From contig JAFSNR010000037.1 in NCBI GenBank assembly GCA_017443345.1, positions 1 to 64,000 on the forward strand: a DNA stretch of 64,000 nt, in the 5' to 3' direction. The position numbers were made by a program, and so were the translations under genes. Below, in pieces: positions 7,434 to 16,862 of this stretch. The stretch is from Prevotella sp. Lineage in GTDB: Bacteria; Bacteroidota; Bacteroidia; Bacteroidales; Bacteroidaceae. How positions within the stretch are numbered: position 1 is the first letter of the stretch; each line of letters opens with the position of its first letter. Under the pieces are notes generated by a model. That model worked only from the letters and a program-made list of their open reading frames with translations, did not search any database and was not told the DNA's origin.

Positions 7434-9488
7434 ATGATTCATAAGAAGATCATTGTAACATTACTTTCACTATTGGGCGTACTTGGAATGAATGCCCAAA
7501 TGGTAGATCCTGTGCATTTTACCTCCGAACTCAAGACTGGTAATGGAGTAGAGGCAGAGATTATATTCCATGCAACGATTGATCATGGCTGGCATGTCTA
7601 TTCTACCGAGATTGGTAATGGTGGCCCTACTGAGGCAACATTCAACGTCGTGAAGATGGACGGTGCTGAACTCGTTGGTAAACTGACACCGAAAGGCAAG
7701 GTCATCAAGAAGATGGACAAGTTGTTCGACATGGAACTGAAGTACTTCGAGAACGAGGTGACGTTTGTCCAAAAACTGCGATTCACCAAACCCGACTATG
7801 ACATCGATTGCTATCTGGAATATGGTGCCTGTAGCGATGCCAGCTGCCAGCCCCCGTCGGAGGTGGAACTGAAGCAGAAGGGGAAGAGTCCTGTCGCTGC
7901 CAACAGTTCTCAGGAATCTAATGATCAGACAGACACGAAACAAAGCACTGTTTCGGAATTATCCAAGGACTCTGCCCTGATAGTGCCAGAGGAGAAGCCA
8001 GTTGTCCCTGATTCCGTAGTCGAAAAAGAATCCGCAGTCGACCTATGGGCTCCCGTCACAGAGGAATTACATACGCTTGGATCAGGTGAGGACCTGGCTA
8101 AACAGTCTTTACTCTGGTTGTTGCTCATGGGGTTCGTAGCTGGTTTGTTGGCAGTCTGCATGCCCTGTATCTGGCCAATTATCCCGATGACCGTATCCTT
8201 CTTCCTGAAGCGTTCGAAGGATGACAAGAAGAAGGGTATCCGTGATGCATTTACATACGGACTCTCGATCATCGTGATCTATCTTGGTTTGGGACTGCTC
8301 GTGACGGCCTTATTTGGCAGTGACACGCTGAATGCCATGTCGACGAATGCCGTCTTCAACGTATTCCTGTTCCTGTTACTCGTAATATTCGCCCTCAGTT
8401 TCTTTGGCTGGTTTGAAATCACATTGCCTGAGGGATGGGCAACGGCCGTCGACTCAAAAGCCTCAAAGACCAGTGGACTCGTCAGCATCTTCCTGATGGC
8501 TTTCACACTGGTACTCGTTTCCTTCTCCTGCACAGGTCCCATCATTGGCATGCTACTGGTACAGACCACAACCACAGGCAACTGGCTGGCACCTGCTGTC
8601 GGTATGCTTGGTTTCGCTCTGGCACTGGCCCTACCGTTTACACTCTTTGCCATGTTCCCCTCATGGCTGAAATCAGCGCCAAAGTCTGGCTCGTGGATGA
8701 CCACACTGAAGATTGTTCTGGGCTTTATCGAACTGGCTTTCTCATTGAAGTTCCTCTCCGTTGCCGATTTGGCTTATGGCTGGCATATCCTCGATCGCGA
8801 GGTGTTCCTCTCACTGTGGATTGTCATCTTCGCCCTCTTGGGAGCTTACCTTTGTGGTTGGCTGAAGTTTCAGGCAGACGAGATTGGAGGTGAACAGAAC
8901 AAGCCCAAACCCGTGCTCTGCATCATGGGAGGTCTGGTTTCACTGGCTTTTGCCGTCTATATGGTGCCTGGTCTATGGGGTGCCCCGTGTAAGGCTGTCA
9001 GTGCCTTCGCACCACCAATGAACACTCAGGATTTCAACCTGAACCAGAAAGTCGTAGAGGCTGAGTATCTTGACTATGAATCAGGTATGGCCGTGGCCCG
9101 TGCCCAAGGGAAGCCTGTATTCATCGACTTCACGGGTTTTGGCTGTGTGAACTGTCGTAAGATGGAGGCTTCGGTATGGGCTGATGCCCGTGTAGCCGAT
9201 AAACTGAAAAACGACTACGTACTCATCTCCCTCTACGTGGACGACAAGACACCACTGAAAGAGCCCATGGTAGTGACTGATGAAACAGGTAATAAGAAAA
9301 CGTTGCGCACTGTGGGTGCCAAGTGGAGCTATCTGCAAAGCCATAAGTTCGGTGCCAACGCACAACCGTTCTATGTGGCTATCGACCCTGCTACTGGCAA
9401 ACCTCTCACTGGTAGCCGTGGCTTCAATGAGGACGTTGCAGCCTACATGGATTTCCTCAACCAAGGACTCATGAACTATAAGAAATAA
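7434..9488 (+). CDS. DsbD-type thiol:disulfide interchange protein
   Basis: Carries reducing power across the inner membrane to the periplasm. After a signal peptide (cut after MNAQ) comes an N-terminal DsbD-alpha-like domain; then eight or so membrane helices with the redox pair CMPC in the first and CTGP later; then a C-terminal thioredoxin domain with CVNC. The total is 684 residues from the ATG at 7434. An upstream in-frame ATG at 7386 is rejected because it overlaps the -33 element. Pieces are in the usual DsbD order. The physiological partner cannot be read from the sequence. Confidence 0.9.
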   Translation: MIHKKIIVTLLSLLGVLGMNAQMVDPVHFTSELKTGNGVEAEIIFHATIDHGWHVYSTEIGNGGPTEATFNVVKMDGAELVGKLTPKGKVIKKMDKLFDMELKYFENEVTFVQKLRFTKPDYDIDCYLEYGACSDASCQPPSEVELKQKGKSPVAANSSQESNDQTDTKQSTVSELSKDSALIVPEEKPVVPDSVVEKESAVDLWAPVTEELHTLGSGEDLAKQSLLWLLLMGFVAGLLAVCMPCIWPIIPMTVSFFLKRSKDDKKKGIRDAFTYGLSIIVIYLGLGLLVTALFGSDTLNAMSTNAVFNVFLFLLLVIFALSFFGWFEITLPEGWATAVDSKASKTSGLVSIFLMAFTLVLVSFSCTGPIIGMLLVQTTTTGNWLAPAVGMLGFALALALPFTLFAMFPSWLKSAPKSGSWMTTLKIVLGFIELAFSLKFLSVADLAYGWHILDREVFLSLWIVIFALLGAYLCGWLKFQADEIGGEQNKPKPVLCIMGGLVSLAFAVYMVPGLWGAPCKAVSAFAPPMNTQDFNLNQKVVEAEYLDYESGMAVARAQGKPVFIDFTGFGCVNCRKMEASVWADARVADKLKNDYVLISLYVDDKTPLKEPMVVTDETGNKKTLRTVGAKWSYLQSHKFGANAQPFYVAIDPATGKPLTGSRGFNEDVAAYMDFLNQGLMNYKK

Positions 9489-9510
9489 ATCATATCAACA
9501 TAAACTTGCT

Positions 9511-10575
9511 ATGGATATTAAGGACTATACAAACGATGCGGTGGCGCTGTTGAAGGAGTTAATTGCCATTCCTTCAATCAGCAGAGACGAGAAAAAGGCA
9601 GCTGACAGGCTGTCGCAGTATCTTGACATGTGGGACCTGCCCTATGGACGTGAGGGTAACAACCTCTGGGTGGGCTGTCCTGACTGGGACAACAACCGTC
9701 CTACAGTGATGCTCAATGCCCATATCGACACGGTGAAGCCTGTGTCATCATGGACACGCGACCCTTTCACGCCAACACAGGAGGGCGATACCCTCTACGG
9801 CTTAGGTTCCAACGACTGTGGTGGTGGTTTGGTGGCCTTGTTGCAGGTCTACCGTATCATGTTGCACCGTCAGCGCAACTACAACCTGCTCTGGGTGGCA
9901 TCTTCTGAGGAAGAGGTGTCAGGCGAGAATGGTTTCTCGCGTGTACTCCACCGCCTACCGCCTATCGACGTGGCCATCGTGGGAGAGCCCACCTGTATGC
10001 AACCAGCCATTGCCGAGAAGGGGTTGATGGTCATTGATGGCTATGCCCATGGTAAATCAGGACATGCGGCCAGAGAAGGTGGGGTGAATGCTATCTATGA
10101 GGCACTCGACGATCTCGTATGGTTGCGCGACTATCAGTTCCGCAAGACCAGTCCTCTGCTGGGAGCTACAAAGATGAGCGTAACTGTCATCGAGGGTGGC
10201 ACACAGCACAACGTCATCCCTGATACACTTCATTTTATCATAGATGTACGCACGAACGAATTCTATCAGAACGAGTTTGTCTTTGAGTTCCTCCGTAAGA
10301 AGATGACGAAGTGCGAGCTCCATGTCCGTTCGTTCCGTCTTCACTCCTCCAGCATCCCTGCTGAGCATCCACTGATCAGAAGATGTATCGAACGGGGCAT
10401 GCAACCCTTTGGCTCACCCACGTTGAGCGATCAGGCACTGATGCCTTTCCCGTCGTTCAAACTTGGTCCTGGCGATTCAAACCGTTCTCATTCAGCTGAT
10501 GAATTCATTCGGATTTCTGAGATAGAACAGGCGATAGACACTTACGTGGCACTGCTTGAAGGTCTCACGTTATAA
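9511..10575 (+). CDS. M20-family deacylase (ArgE/DapE-like)
   Basis: Cytoplasmic zinc amidohydrolase of 354 residues. All M20 metal and catalytic residues can be seen: H71 and D73 (NAHIDT), D102 (GSNDCGGG), the general-base/ligand pair E133-E134 (SSEEE), and a C-terminal His. Bacteroidetes use close relatives to remove the N-acyl group in arginine synthesis, where the intermediates may be N-succinyl and the substrate N-acylcitrulline; which applies here is inference. It lies 22 bp behind the DsbD-like gene and is followed by a strong terminator. Confidence 0.85.
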   Translation: MDIKDYTNDAVALLKELIAIPSISRDEKKAADRLSQYLDMWDLPYGREGNNLWVGCPDWDNNRPTVMLNAHIDTVKPVSSWTRDPFTPTQEGDTLYGLGSNDCGGGLVALLQVYRIMLHRQRNYNLLWVASSEEEVSGENGFSRVLHRLPPIDVAIVGEPTCMQPAIAEKGLMVIDGYAHGKSGHAAREGGVNAIYEALDDLVWLRDYQFRKTSPLLGATKMSVTVIEGGTQHNVIPDTLHFIIDVRTNEFYQNEFVFEFLRKKMTKCELHVRSFRLHSSSIPAEHPLIRRCIERGMQPFGSPTLSDQALMPFPSFKLGPGDSNRSHSADEFIRISEIEQAIDTYVALLEGLTL

Positions 10576-10580
10576 ATCAG

Positions 10581-10608
10581 AAAAGGCATCCGCTTTCGGA
10601 TGCCTTTC
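10581..10608. terminator. Bidirectional terminator between convergent genes
   Basis: AAAGGCATCCG and CGGATGCCTTT form an 11-bp stem with a small loop, with A-rich and T-rich flanks on either side. It fills the 38-bp gap between the M20 deacylase stop (10575) and the EnvC-like stop (10614), so it can end transcripts from both directions. Confidence 0.85.
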
Positions 10609-10613
10609 TTGTT

Positions 10614-12353
10614 TTATCTGGCGAGCCAGGACTCAGGATTCAGTAGGGTGTTACCTTTTCGCAACTGGAACTGCATGACACCCTCAGAGCCCACACGTCC
10701 CAACGTCTGACGTGCACTTACTTTCTGTCCACGACTGACACTCACAGAGGCCAGATCGCAATAGACAGAGAGATAACTGCCATGACGCACAATAATCACC
10801 GTCGTACCAGAATAGCTGAATACGGCACTCACCTCACCATCAAAGATACATCTCACAGCAGCCCCTGGCTGACCTTTGATATCGATACCTTTCTTGTCGA
10901 GGGTCACGTGTCCTTTCACATCTGTCACACTATTCGTACCAAAACGGTTCATGATACGATAGCTACCAGTGATGGGGAACGGCAATCGTCCACGGTTGCT
11001 CTCGAAATTGCCACTCAACTGACGATCTACTGTCGACACCGAGTACTCAGCCTTTGATTCCTCTGCACGCTTCTTGGCTTCAGCTTCCAGTCTGCGTTTC
11101 TCAGCAGCCTCACGCCTGTTGGCCTCAGCCAGCTCCTTCTTGCGTGCCTCAGCATCAGCCTTGGCCTTACGCTCCGTCTCCAGTCGGGCACGTTCTGCCT
11201 CACGGGCTGCACGCTCAGCAGCAGCCTTGGCCTCCGCATCCTTCTTGGCAGCTGCAGCTCTAGCCTCAGCCTTAGCTTTCTCTTCCTTGGCCTTCGCCTC
11301 GGCAATCCTACGGGCATTCTCCTTAGCAGCAGCTTCGGCAGCAGCCTTCTTCCGTGCCAGTTCCTCAGCACGCTTCTTAGCCGCAGCAGCCTCTGCAGCT
11401 TTACGACGGGCTTCTTCCTCTGCACGTTTCTTAGCAGCCTCTTCAGCAGCCTTACGCTTGGCCTCAGCCTCTGCACGGGCTTTCGCACGTGCAATCTCCT
11501 CTTCAATCAGTTTGTCGATACGGGCATTGAGTTCTGCATCACGCTTCTTCTGCTTGTCGATGATGCTCTGGATGGTCTTTTGTTGTTTCTGTAACGAGGT
11601 CACCACCTTCTGCTGCTCCACCTGCTTGTCTTCCAACATACGTTGCTCTTTTTCTCCAAGGGTAAGCAGGGTATCTTTTCTGTACTTTGAATCTGTCAGT
11701 TCGTTGAAGGCTTCTTGCACCTGTGCCTGCATCGACTTCACGGCTTCACCCTGAGTCTGCTGGTATGAGGCGTACTCACGCATGAACCTCAGTCGCCTGT
11801 ACATCTGCGAGAAGTTCTTGGCACTGAAGATGAACATCAGCTTACTCTCGATGTTCCTGTGCCCATGCATATATCTCATCGACTTGATATAACGCTGCTT
11901 ACGCTCTTCAAGTTCCTGGTCGAGCATCTTCATCTGTGCCTCGAGTACCTGGATATTGCCCTCCAGTCGTGTGATGTCCAGACGGATATTGTCGATAGAC
12001 TTGCGCTTGTCGGCAATCTCGTTGTTGATCACCAAGAGGTTTTCCAGACGTTTCTTCACGTTCTGCTCGTTGGCCTTCAGCTTACGTTCCTGTTCCTGGA
12101 TCTGCTTGCGCACCTGTTGCTGTTCCTGCTTCAGGCCCTTCACAGTCACGGGCTGCTTCTTTTGGGGGGTGGTAGTTTTTCTAGTCTGACTAGTTTTGCT
12201 AGTCTTTCTAGTCTGACTAGATTTACTAGATTTACTAGATTTACTAGATTTAGTGGTGGCTGTCTTGCGCTGGGGCGACGATTTCTTCGTCGTCTGGGCA
12301 GGGACAGCCGCCACTAAACATATCAATAGAAAAAGGACGGATAGTCTCTTCAC
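10614..12353 (-). CDS. EnvC-like LytM-fold protein, degenerate M23 domain
   Basis: Exported 579-residue protein: signal peptide (1-20), a Ser/Lys/Thr linker (33-65), a long coiled coil (about 70-290), an Ala/Lys/Glu-rich segment (290-430) and a C-terminal LytM/M23 fold (about 445-579). The zinc ligands expected in active M23 enzymes are missing: KKGIDI replaces HxGIDI, VYCDL replaces YxHL, and VMQFQL replaces HLHFEI. E. coli EnvC is similarly degenerate and activates amidases at the septum, so an activator role is the best inference. Last gene of the dut operon. Residues 33-59 come from a 9-bp DNA repeat. Confidence 0.88.
   Translation of the reverse strand: MKRLSVLFLLICLVAAVPAQTTKKSSPQRKTATTKSSKSSKSSKSSQTRKTSKTSQTRKTTTPQKKQPVTVKGLKQEQQQVRKQIQEQERKLKANEQNVKKRLENLLVINNEIADKRKSIDNIRLDITRLEGNIQVLEAQMKMLDQELEERKQRYIKSMRYMHGHRNIESKLMFIFSAKNFSQMYRRLRFMREYASYQQTQGEAVKSMQAQVQEAFNELTDSKYRKDTLLTLGEKEQRMLEDKQVEQQKVVTSLQKQQKTIQSIIDKQKKRDAELNARIDKLIEEEIARAKARAEAEAKRKAAEEAAKKRAEEEARRKAAEAAAAKKRAEELARKKAAAEAAAKENARRIAEAKAKEEKAKAEARAAAAKKDAEAKAAAERAAREAERARLETERKAKADAEARKKELAEANRREAAEKRRLEAEAKKRAEESKAEYSVSTVDRQLSGNFESNRGRLPFPITGSYRIMNRFGTNSVTDVKGHVTLDKKGIDIKGQPGAAVRCIFDGEVSAVFSYSGTTVIIVRHGSYLSVYCDLASVSVSRGQKVSARQTLGRVGSEGVMQFQLRKGNTLLNPESWLAR
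12174..12256. repeat. 9-bp CTAG-type repeat inside the EnvC-like gene
   Basis: About eight consecutive 9-mers beginning CTAG; on the plus strand the last four are CTAGATTTA and the earlier ones are variants such as CTAGTCTGA. In the coding sense they give a Ser/Lys/Thr linker. The same 9-bp style occurs in ispG (32849-32893). Confidence 0.85.
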
Positions 12354-12371
12354 TTGCTATTTTCAGGTTGT

Positions 12372-13283
12372 TTAAAGTGCCATGAATCGACGGAGGATCT
12401 CGTCAACAGTCACCTCACGATACTTGTTGGAAACCTCTGTACGAGTCTCCCACTCCGATTCATTACCAATATAGTTGAGGGTCATGCCCAACTTCACTTC
12501 TTTCTCAGGAGTGGTCAGCGTGATGGTGTGCTTCTTGGGGAACATGGTCTTACCCACGAGGTCGAAGTCGTTGTAGTCCCAGTTCAACTGCGCATTGCCA
12601 TGGAAGCGGTCCTTATAGAGCACATTGGCCATACGGATCAGAGCCGACTGCTTGCTGGCCAGCCAACTGTAGTCCATCTTACCCTCCTCGCGACTGATGA
12701 TCATGTCGTCACCACTTTCGATGATGGAGTAGATCGTAAGATCCTCCTTTGCAGGCAAAGTGGTCTCTTTATCCTTCTTTTTCTTGTCTTTCTTGTCCTT
12801 GTCATCAGCCTCGTTCTTGGCACTGACCTGGTTTGGACGGAAAAGCTCGTTCCAGAAGAGGGCCTGGAGCGTATTGAAGTTCAGACCGCTGTTACGCAGG
12901 AAGTCCACTGAGATATATGGTGCCTTCAGATACTGCTTGTTGATACGGTCCATGATGAGCACATACTCCTTGGTGAGTTCGATGCGGCCTGCCTCCACAA
13001 ATCCGAAGGCCATGAGCTGCAGACGGATCACGTCGTCGCGCTTCATCTTCAGGTTACCAGTCAGTGTCAGCTTCTGCGGACCTACCTCCACAGAGAACTT
13101 TACCTTTGAGGTGATAAACTTGGCTGTCTGTGCATTTCCATGCACATGTTCGATGAAATTCGCTTTGTCCACCGTGCCTTGAGTCATCGGCTGGGGCTGA
13201 ACGGTTTTCTTCTTGGAACCACAAGATGCAAGCACTAATGGCATTGCCAAAACGGCTACTCTTAAAATACCTGATAGTCTCAT
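12372..13283 (-). CDS. DUF4292 family lipoprotein
   Basis: A 303-residue lipoprotein with lipobox LASC at about residues 18-21. DUF4292 proteins resemble outer-membrane lipoprotein folds of the LolA/LolB type; that relation is family-level knowledge, not visible as a motif here. A stretch of Lys/Asp (DDKDKKDKKKKDKE, about residues 158-171) interrupts the middle. Its start overlaps the TPR gene stop by 4 bp and the EnvC-like gene follows 18 bp later, so the three are one envelope-related operon with dut. Confidence 0.85.
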   Translation of the reverse strand: MRLSGILRVAVLAMPLVLASCGSKKKTVQPQPMTQGTVDKANFIEHVHGNAQTAKFITSKVKFSVEVGPQKLTLTGNLKMKRDDVIRLQLMAFGFVEAGRIELTKEYVLIMDRINKQYLKAPYISVDFLRNSGLNFNTLQALFWNELFRPNQVSAKNEADDKDKKDKKKKDKETTLPAKEDLTIYSIIESGDDMIISREEGKMDYSWLASKQSALIRMANVLYKDRFHGNAQLNWDYNDFDLVGKTMFPKKHTITLTTPEKEVKLGMTLNYIGNESEWETRTEVSNKYREVTVDEILRRFMAL

Positions 13284-14938
13284 TCTTTTTTATTTTTAAG
13301 TTTTATTTTCTCTGCATGTTCCAGAATCACGGAGTTGTCCTGTGACTCGTCCATGTTCTGAATGGCTTGTTCGATATATATCTGTGCCTCGGCATAGCGC
13401 TCCTCCATATAGAGGATCCATGCGTAGGTGTCGAGATAGGTCGAGTTCTTCGGTTCGGCCTTGATGGTCTTGAAACTCATCTCCTCGGCCTTGGCCAGTC
13501 TTTCGCCTCGTTCACTGAGGTAATAGGCGTAATTGTTCAGACAGCCCATATTATCATCCTTCCACACGAGGCATGAGTCATAGGCTGCAAAAGCCTCCTC
13601 GGCCAGACCCTTCTGATGGAGGATGTCGCCCATCACGGCATAGAAGTCCGACACGATGATCGGATCACTGTCTTCCTTGATGACACCGATGCCGTTCTTG
13701 AAGGCTGAGAGGGCTGCATCCAGACTGTCGCGCTTATAGTAGGCGATACCCTGATAGTAGTAGAACGCCATATCGTCGGGCGTATACTGACGGGCGTCCT
13801 GACAGAGGGTGATCACTCGGTCCATATCGTCGCTCTCCCAGGCATAGCCCAACAGTTGCAGGCGTGCCGGGGCATTGTCCGGGGCAATCTCCAGCACCTT
13901 CGTCAGTACTGTCGAGATACTGTCCTTCGGCATCTTCTTCGCATTCATATACGAAGCACAGAAGAGAGCCATGTGTTCGTCGCTTTGTGGCTGGGAAAGC
14001 ATCTTGTGGAAAAGTTCCAGTACCTTCGTACTGTCTCCCCCAGCCTGCTCACTGGCTGCGATCTCCTGTCTCAGCAGGTGTATCTTCTCCTCAGCAGTCG
14101 AATTACGGTTCAGCAGCACACGCTCCGTCAGCGAGTCGGCCTCCGTCTGATGGCCCAGTGCCTGATGATAGGTACGCAGCGACATCAGCACTCGGTTGTT
14201 GTCGGGCTCCGTCTTCAGGATTTCATCATAGACCTTCAGGGCTTTCTTTATCTGTCCGTTCATCATCAGCGCCTCCCCGTACATCGCCTGATAGTTCTGG
14301 TCGTTGGGGAACTGATGGGCCAGGGCTTTCATTTCTGCAATAGCTGCCTTCTTGTCGCCCTTGCGGTTGTATATCTCACTCTTCGCCATCGAGATACGCT
14401 CGTTCTTACCGTCGATCTTCTCGATTTGGTTCAACACACGGATGGCCTGATCGTAATTCTCCTCCTGCTGATACAGTTGGAAGAGCATCTCGAGCATATC
14501 CTCACGATCCTTGTTGCGCTCATAGATGCCCTCTACCACGGGGATGGCTTCAGCGTAGTTCTGCTGAGTGATATAGAGCTGTGCCAGGGTCTCCATATAG
14601 GTCAGGTTCTCAGGCGCTATGGCAGCTGCCTTCTTTATACAGGCCTGCGACTTCTCCTGATCCTTCAGCGCATTGTAATACTGCGCCAGGAAGTACCAGG
14701 CCTCAGCAGCCTCAGGATTCAGTTCCACACAATGACGCAGCAGGTCGAATGCCGCATCGTTGTTGCCTTTCTGACGCTGTATCATCGCCTCTAGGAAGAA
14801 ATGGTCGTATTCCCGGGCCAGGGTGTCGTTGATAGCTGATGACTGAGAATCGATAGATGATATGTCCTGAGCACCGACCTGTCCTAAACACGCCAGCATC
14901 AAAACCAACAACAAAAATCTATTCCTCAAAGTAATCAT
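13280..14938 (-). CDS. Tetratricopeptide-repeat protein, exported
   Basis: About 552 residues from the ATG at 14938, which gives a clean signal peptide (ending GQVGAQ); a longer frame to 15055 would run deep into dut and is rejected. The body is TPR units from end to end (for example PEAAEAWYFLAQYYNALKD and EPDNNRVLMSLRTYHQAL), a scaffold for protein contacts in the periplasm. Its place between dut and the DUF4292 lipoprotein is typical for Bacteroidales and suggests a role in cell-envelope assembly (inference). The 22-bp spacer to dut consists of 7-bp repeat units. Confidence 0.88.
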   Translation of the reverse strand: MITLRNRFLLLVLMLACLGQVGAQDISSIDSQSSAINDTLAREYDHFFLEAMIQRQKGNNDAAFDLLRHCVELNPEAAEAWYFLAQYYNALKDQEKSQACIKKAAAIAPENLTYMETLAQLYITQQNYAEAIPVVEGIYERNKDREDMLEMLFQLYQQEENYDQAIRVLNQIEKIDGKNERISMAKSEIYNRKGDKKAAIAEMKALAHQFPNDQNYQAMYGEALMMNGQIKKALKVYDEILKTEPDNNRVLMSLRTYHQALGHQTEADSLTERVLLNRNSTAEEKIHLLRQEIAASEQAGGDSTKVLELFHKMLSQPQSDEHMALFCASYMNAKKMPKDSISTVLTKVLEIAPDNAPARLQLLGYAWESDDMDRVITLCQDARQYTPDDMAFYYYQGIAYYKRDSLDAALSAFKNGIGVIKEDSDPIIVSDFYAVMGDILHQKGLAEEAFAAYDSCLVWKDDNMGCLNNYAYYLSERGERLAKAEEMSFKTIKAEPKNSTYLDTYAWILYMEERYAEAQIYIEQAIQNMDESQDNSVILEHAEKIKLKNKKE

Positions 14939-14963
14939 CTGTAAACCGTAAACTCTCAACTCA
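14939..14963. repeat. 7-bp repeat patch at the dut/TPR junction
   Basis: Plus-strand units GTAAACC, GTAAACT and CTCAACT lie between the dut stop (14961-14963) and the TPR start codon. It is the same GTTTACx family as the patch within the glutaminyl cyclase gene (39304-39395). Confidence 0.6.
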
Positions 14964-15398
14964 CTTCGTCCCCGTATGTCCATATCCACCTTCACCACGC
15001 TCCGTCTCGTCGAGCACCTCCACGAGTTCGAAATCGGCCTGCTCATGACGCGCAATCACCATCTGGGCGATACGCTCGCCATCCTCTACGACGAAATCCT
15101 CCTGCGAGAGGTTGATGAGCACCACGCCCACCTCACCGCGATAGTCAGCGTCCACTGTACCAGGTGTATTCAGCACGGTGATGCCTTTCTTCAAGGCCAG
15201 ACCACTACGTGGGCGCACCTGTGCCTCGTAACCCTCAGGCAGGGCAATATGGAGCCCTGTCGGTATGAGTCTGCGTTCCAGTGGTTTCAGCGTGATGGGC
15301 TCGTCTATATTTGCTCTCAGGTCCATGCCCGCACTGAGTTTTGTGGCATACTGTGGCAGTGGCTGGTGACCCTTATTTACAACTTTTATCTTCAACAT
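14961..15398 (-). CDS. dut: Deoxyuridine 5'-triphosphate nucleotidohydrolase
   Basis: Homotrimeric dUTPase that hydrolyses dUTP to dUMP and so keeps uracil out of DNA. The 145 residues contain all five motifs: AGMDLRA (motif 1), [11 protein letters not shown] (2), [10 protein letters not shown] (3), ERIAQMV (4) and the C-terminal [12 protein letters not shown] (5). First gene of the minus operon; its promoter is shared back-to-back with the dGTPase gene, another dNTP-control enzyme. Confidence 0.95.
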   Translation of the reverse strand: MLKIKVVNKGHQPLPQYATKLSAGMDLRANIDEPITLKPLERRLIPTGLHIALPEGYEAQVRPRSGLALKKGITVLNTPGTVDADYRGEVGVVLINLSQEDFVVEDGERIAQMVIARHEQADFELVEVLDETERGEGGYGHTGTK

Positions 15399-15426
15399 GC
15401 TTTAAAATTTCATTTTAATCAGTGTG

Positions 15427-15434
15427 CAAAAGTA
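15427..15434 (-). promoter_or_regulatory. Promoter of the dut operon
   Basis: Minus-strand TACTTTTG (TAnnTTTG) with TTG at 15451-15453 upstream. The dut ATG at 15398 lies about 28 bp downstream. Confidence 0.65.
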
Positions 15435-15496
15435 CTCTTTTTTTCCTAATCAACAAAATTTTTTCCCAAATTTGTGTCATCATGGCCGATTTTTTG

Positions 15497-15504
15497 TACC
15501 TTTG
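15497..15504 (+). promoter_or_regulatory. Promoter of the dGTPase gene, very short leader
   Basis: TACCTTTG ends only 9 bp before the ATG at 15514. With the usual start site about 6-7 nt beyond the box, the mRNA leader would be only a few nucleotides. Confidence 0.65.
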
Positions 15505-15513
15505 CACCTTAGT

Positions 15514-16854
15514 ATGATGAATTGGCAACAACTGATATCCAATAAGCGACTGGGGCAGGAGGATCGCCACCCCGAGCGTCACGATGACCGTACGGAGTTC
15601 AAACGCGACCACGATCGTCTCATTTTCTCGGCCCCGTTCCGTCGCCTGCAGAACAAGACACAGGTGTTCCCCCTCCCGGGTAGCATCTTCGTTCATAACC
15701 GTCTGACTCATTCCCTCGAGGTAGCCAGTGTGGGCATGTCGCTGGGCGACGATGTAGCCACCCAACTCACACGCAAGCACCCCGAACTGAAGGACACCCT
15801 CTTTCAGGAGATCGGACAGATTGTCTCCGCGGCCTGTCTGGCTCACGACCTGGGCAATCCTCCCTTCGGACATAGTGGCGAGAAGGCCATCCAGGCTTTT
15901 TTCCTCGAAGGCCCAGGCAGCGACCTCCAGCGTCAGGTGAGTCCCATCTTCTGGAACGACCTGATCCACTTCGAGGGAAATGCGAATGCCTTCCGACTGC
16001 TGACCCATCAGTACAAGGGTCGTCGGGCAGGTGGATTTGTCATGACTTATTCTACACTTGCCAGCATCGTCAAGTACCCCTATTCCTCCTCAGCAGCAGG
16101 CAAGAAGGGAAAGTTCGGTTTCTTCGATTCCGAGAAGAACTTCTACCTCCGCATTGCCAAGGATCTGGGCATTATCTGCAAGTCCGAGGTAGGCGAGCCA
16201 CTCAAGTTTGCCCGTCATCCCCTCGTCTATCTGGTCGAGGCAGCTGATGATATCTGCTACGAGATCATGGACTTGGAGGATGCCCATAAACTTAAAATAA
16301 TTTCATTTGAAACGACCATGGATCTGCTGCTCAGTTTCTTCGATGAAGATATCCAGCAGCGCATCCGTCAACGGATTGTCGACGAGGGGGTTACCGACGA
16401 CAATGAGAAGATTGTCTACCTGCGTGCCTGTGTCATCGGCAAACTCGAGAACGAGTGCGTCCGTGTGTTCGTCGAGCACGAGGAGGACATCCTCAACGGC
16501 ACCTTTGAGGGTAGCCTCATCGACCATGTCAGTCCCATGACCTCCGAGGCCTATAAGCGTTGCTGCGAACTCTCCCTGAAACGCATCTACAAGAGCAAGC
16601 CCGTGCTCGACGTCGAACTCTCTGGTTACCAGATCATGCAGACGCTTCTCGAGCAGTTCATCGGTGCCGTGGTCCATCCTGAGCGTTTCTACTCCAAGCA
16701 CCTCATCAGTCGTGTCTCTGGCCAGTACGAGATTGAAGCCCCTGAGCTCGAGACGCGTATCATGGCCATCATCGACTATATCAGTGGCATGACCGATGTC
16801 TACGCCCTCGACGTCTACCAGAAGATCAACGGCATCTCCCTGCCGATCGTATAA
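15514..16854 (+). CDS. dgt: Deoxyguanosinetriphosphate triphosphohydrolase
   Basis: HD-domain enzyme that removes triphosphate from dGTP (often other dNTPs too), helping set dNTP pools. From the ATG at 15514 it has 446 residues. Metal ligands are visible: H in NRLTHSLEV and the HD pair in AHDLGNPPFGHSGE, with a later D in VEAADDICYE. An upstream in-frame ATG at 15424 is rejected, since the promoter box lies downstream of it. Divergent from dut, which also acts on dNTPs. The next gene, miaB, follows after 8 bp. Confidence 0.93.
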   Translation: MMNWQQLISNKRLGQEDRHPERHDDRTEFKRDHDRLIFSAPFRRLQNKTQVFPLPGSIFVHNRLTHSLEVASVGMSLGDDVATQLTRKHPELKDTLFQEIGQIVSAACLAHDLGNPPFGHSGEKAIQAFFLEGPGSDLQRQVSPIFWNDLIHFEGNANAFRLLTHQYKGRRAGGFVMTYSTLASIVKYPYSSSAAGKKGKFGFFDSEKNFYLRIAKDLGIICKSEVGEPLKFARHPLVYLVEAADDICYEIMDLEDAHKLKIISFETTMDLLLSFFDEDIQQRIRQRIVDEGVTDDNEKIVYLRACVIGKLENECVRVFVEHEEDILNGTFEGSLIDHVSPMTSEAYKRCCELSLKRIYKSKPVLDVELSGYQIMQTLLEQFIGAVVHPERFYSKHLISRVSGQYEIEAPELETRIMAIIDYISGMTDVYALDVYQKINGISLPIV

Positions 16855-16862
16855 ATATAAGA

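Noticed and set aside
13856..14794. Plus-strand frame opposite the TPR gene
   Set aside because: Shadow; the minus-strand TPR pattern is clear and lies in a conserved operon.
15424..15513. Extended N-terminus for the dGTPase
   Set aside because: The extra 30 residues lie across the promoter box at 15497-15504 and do not resemble the family.
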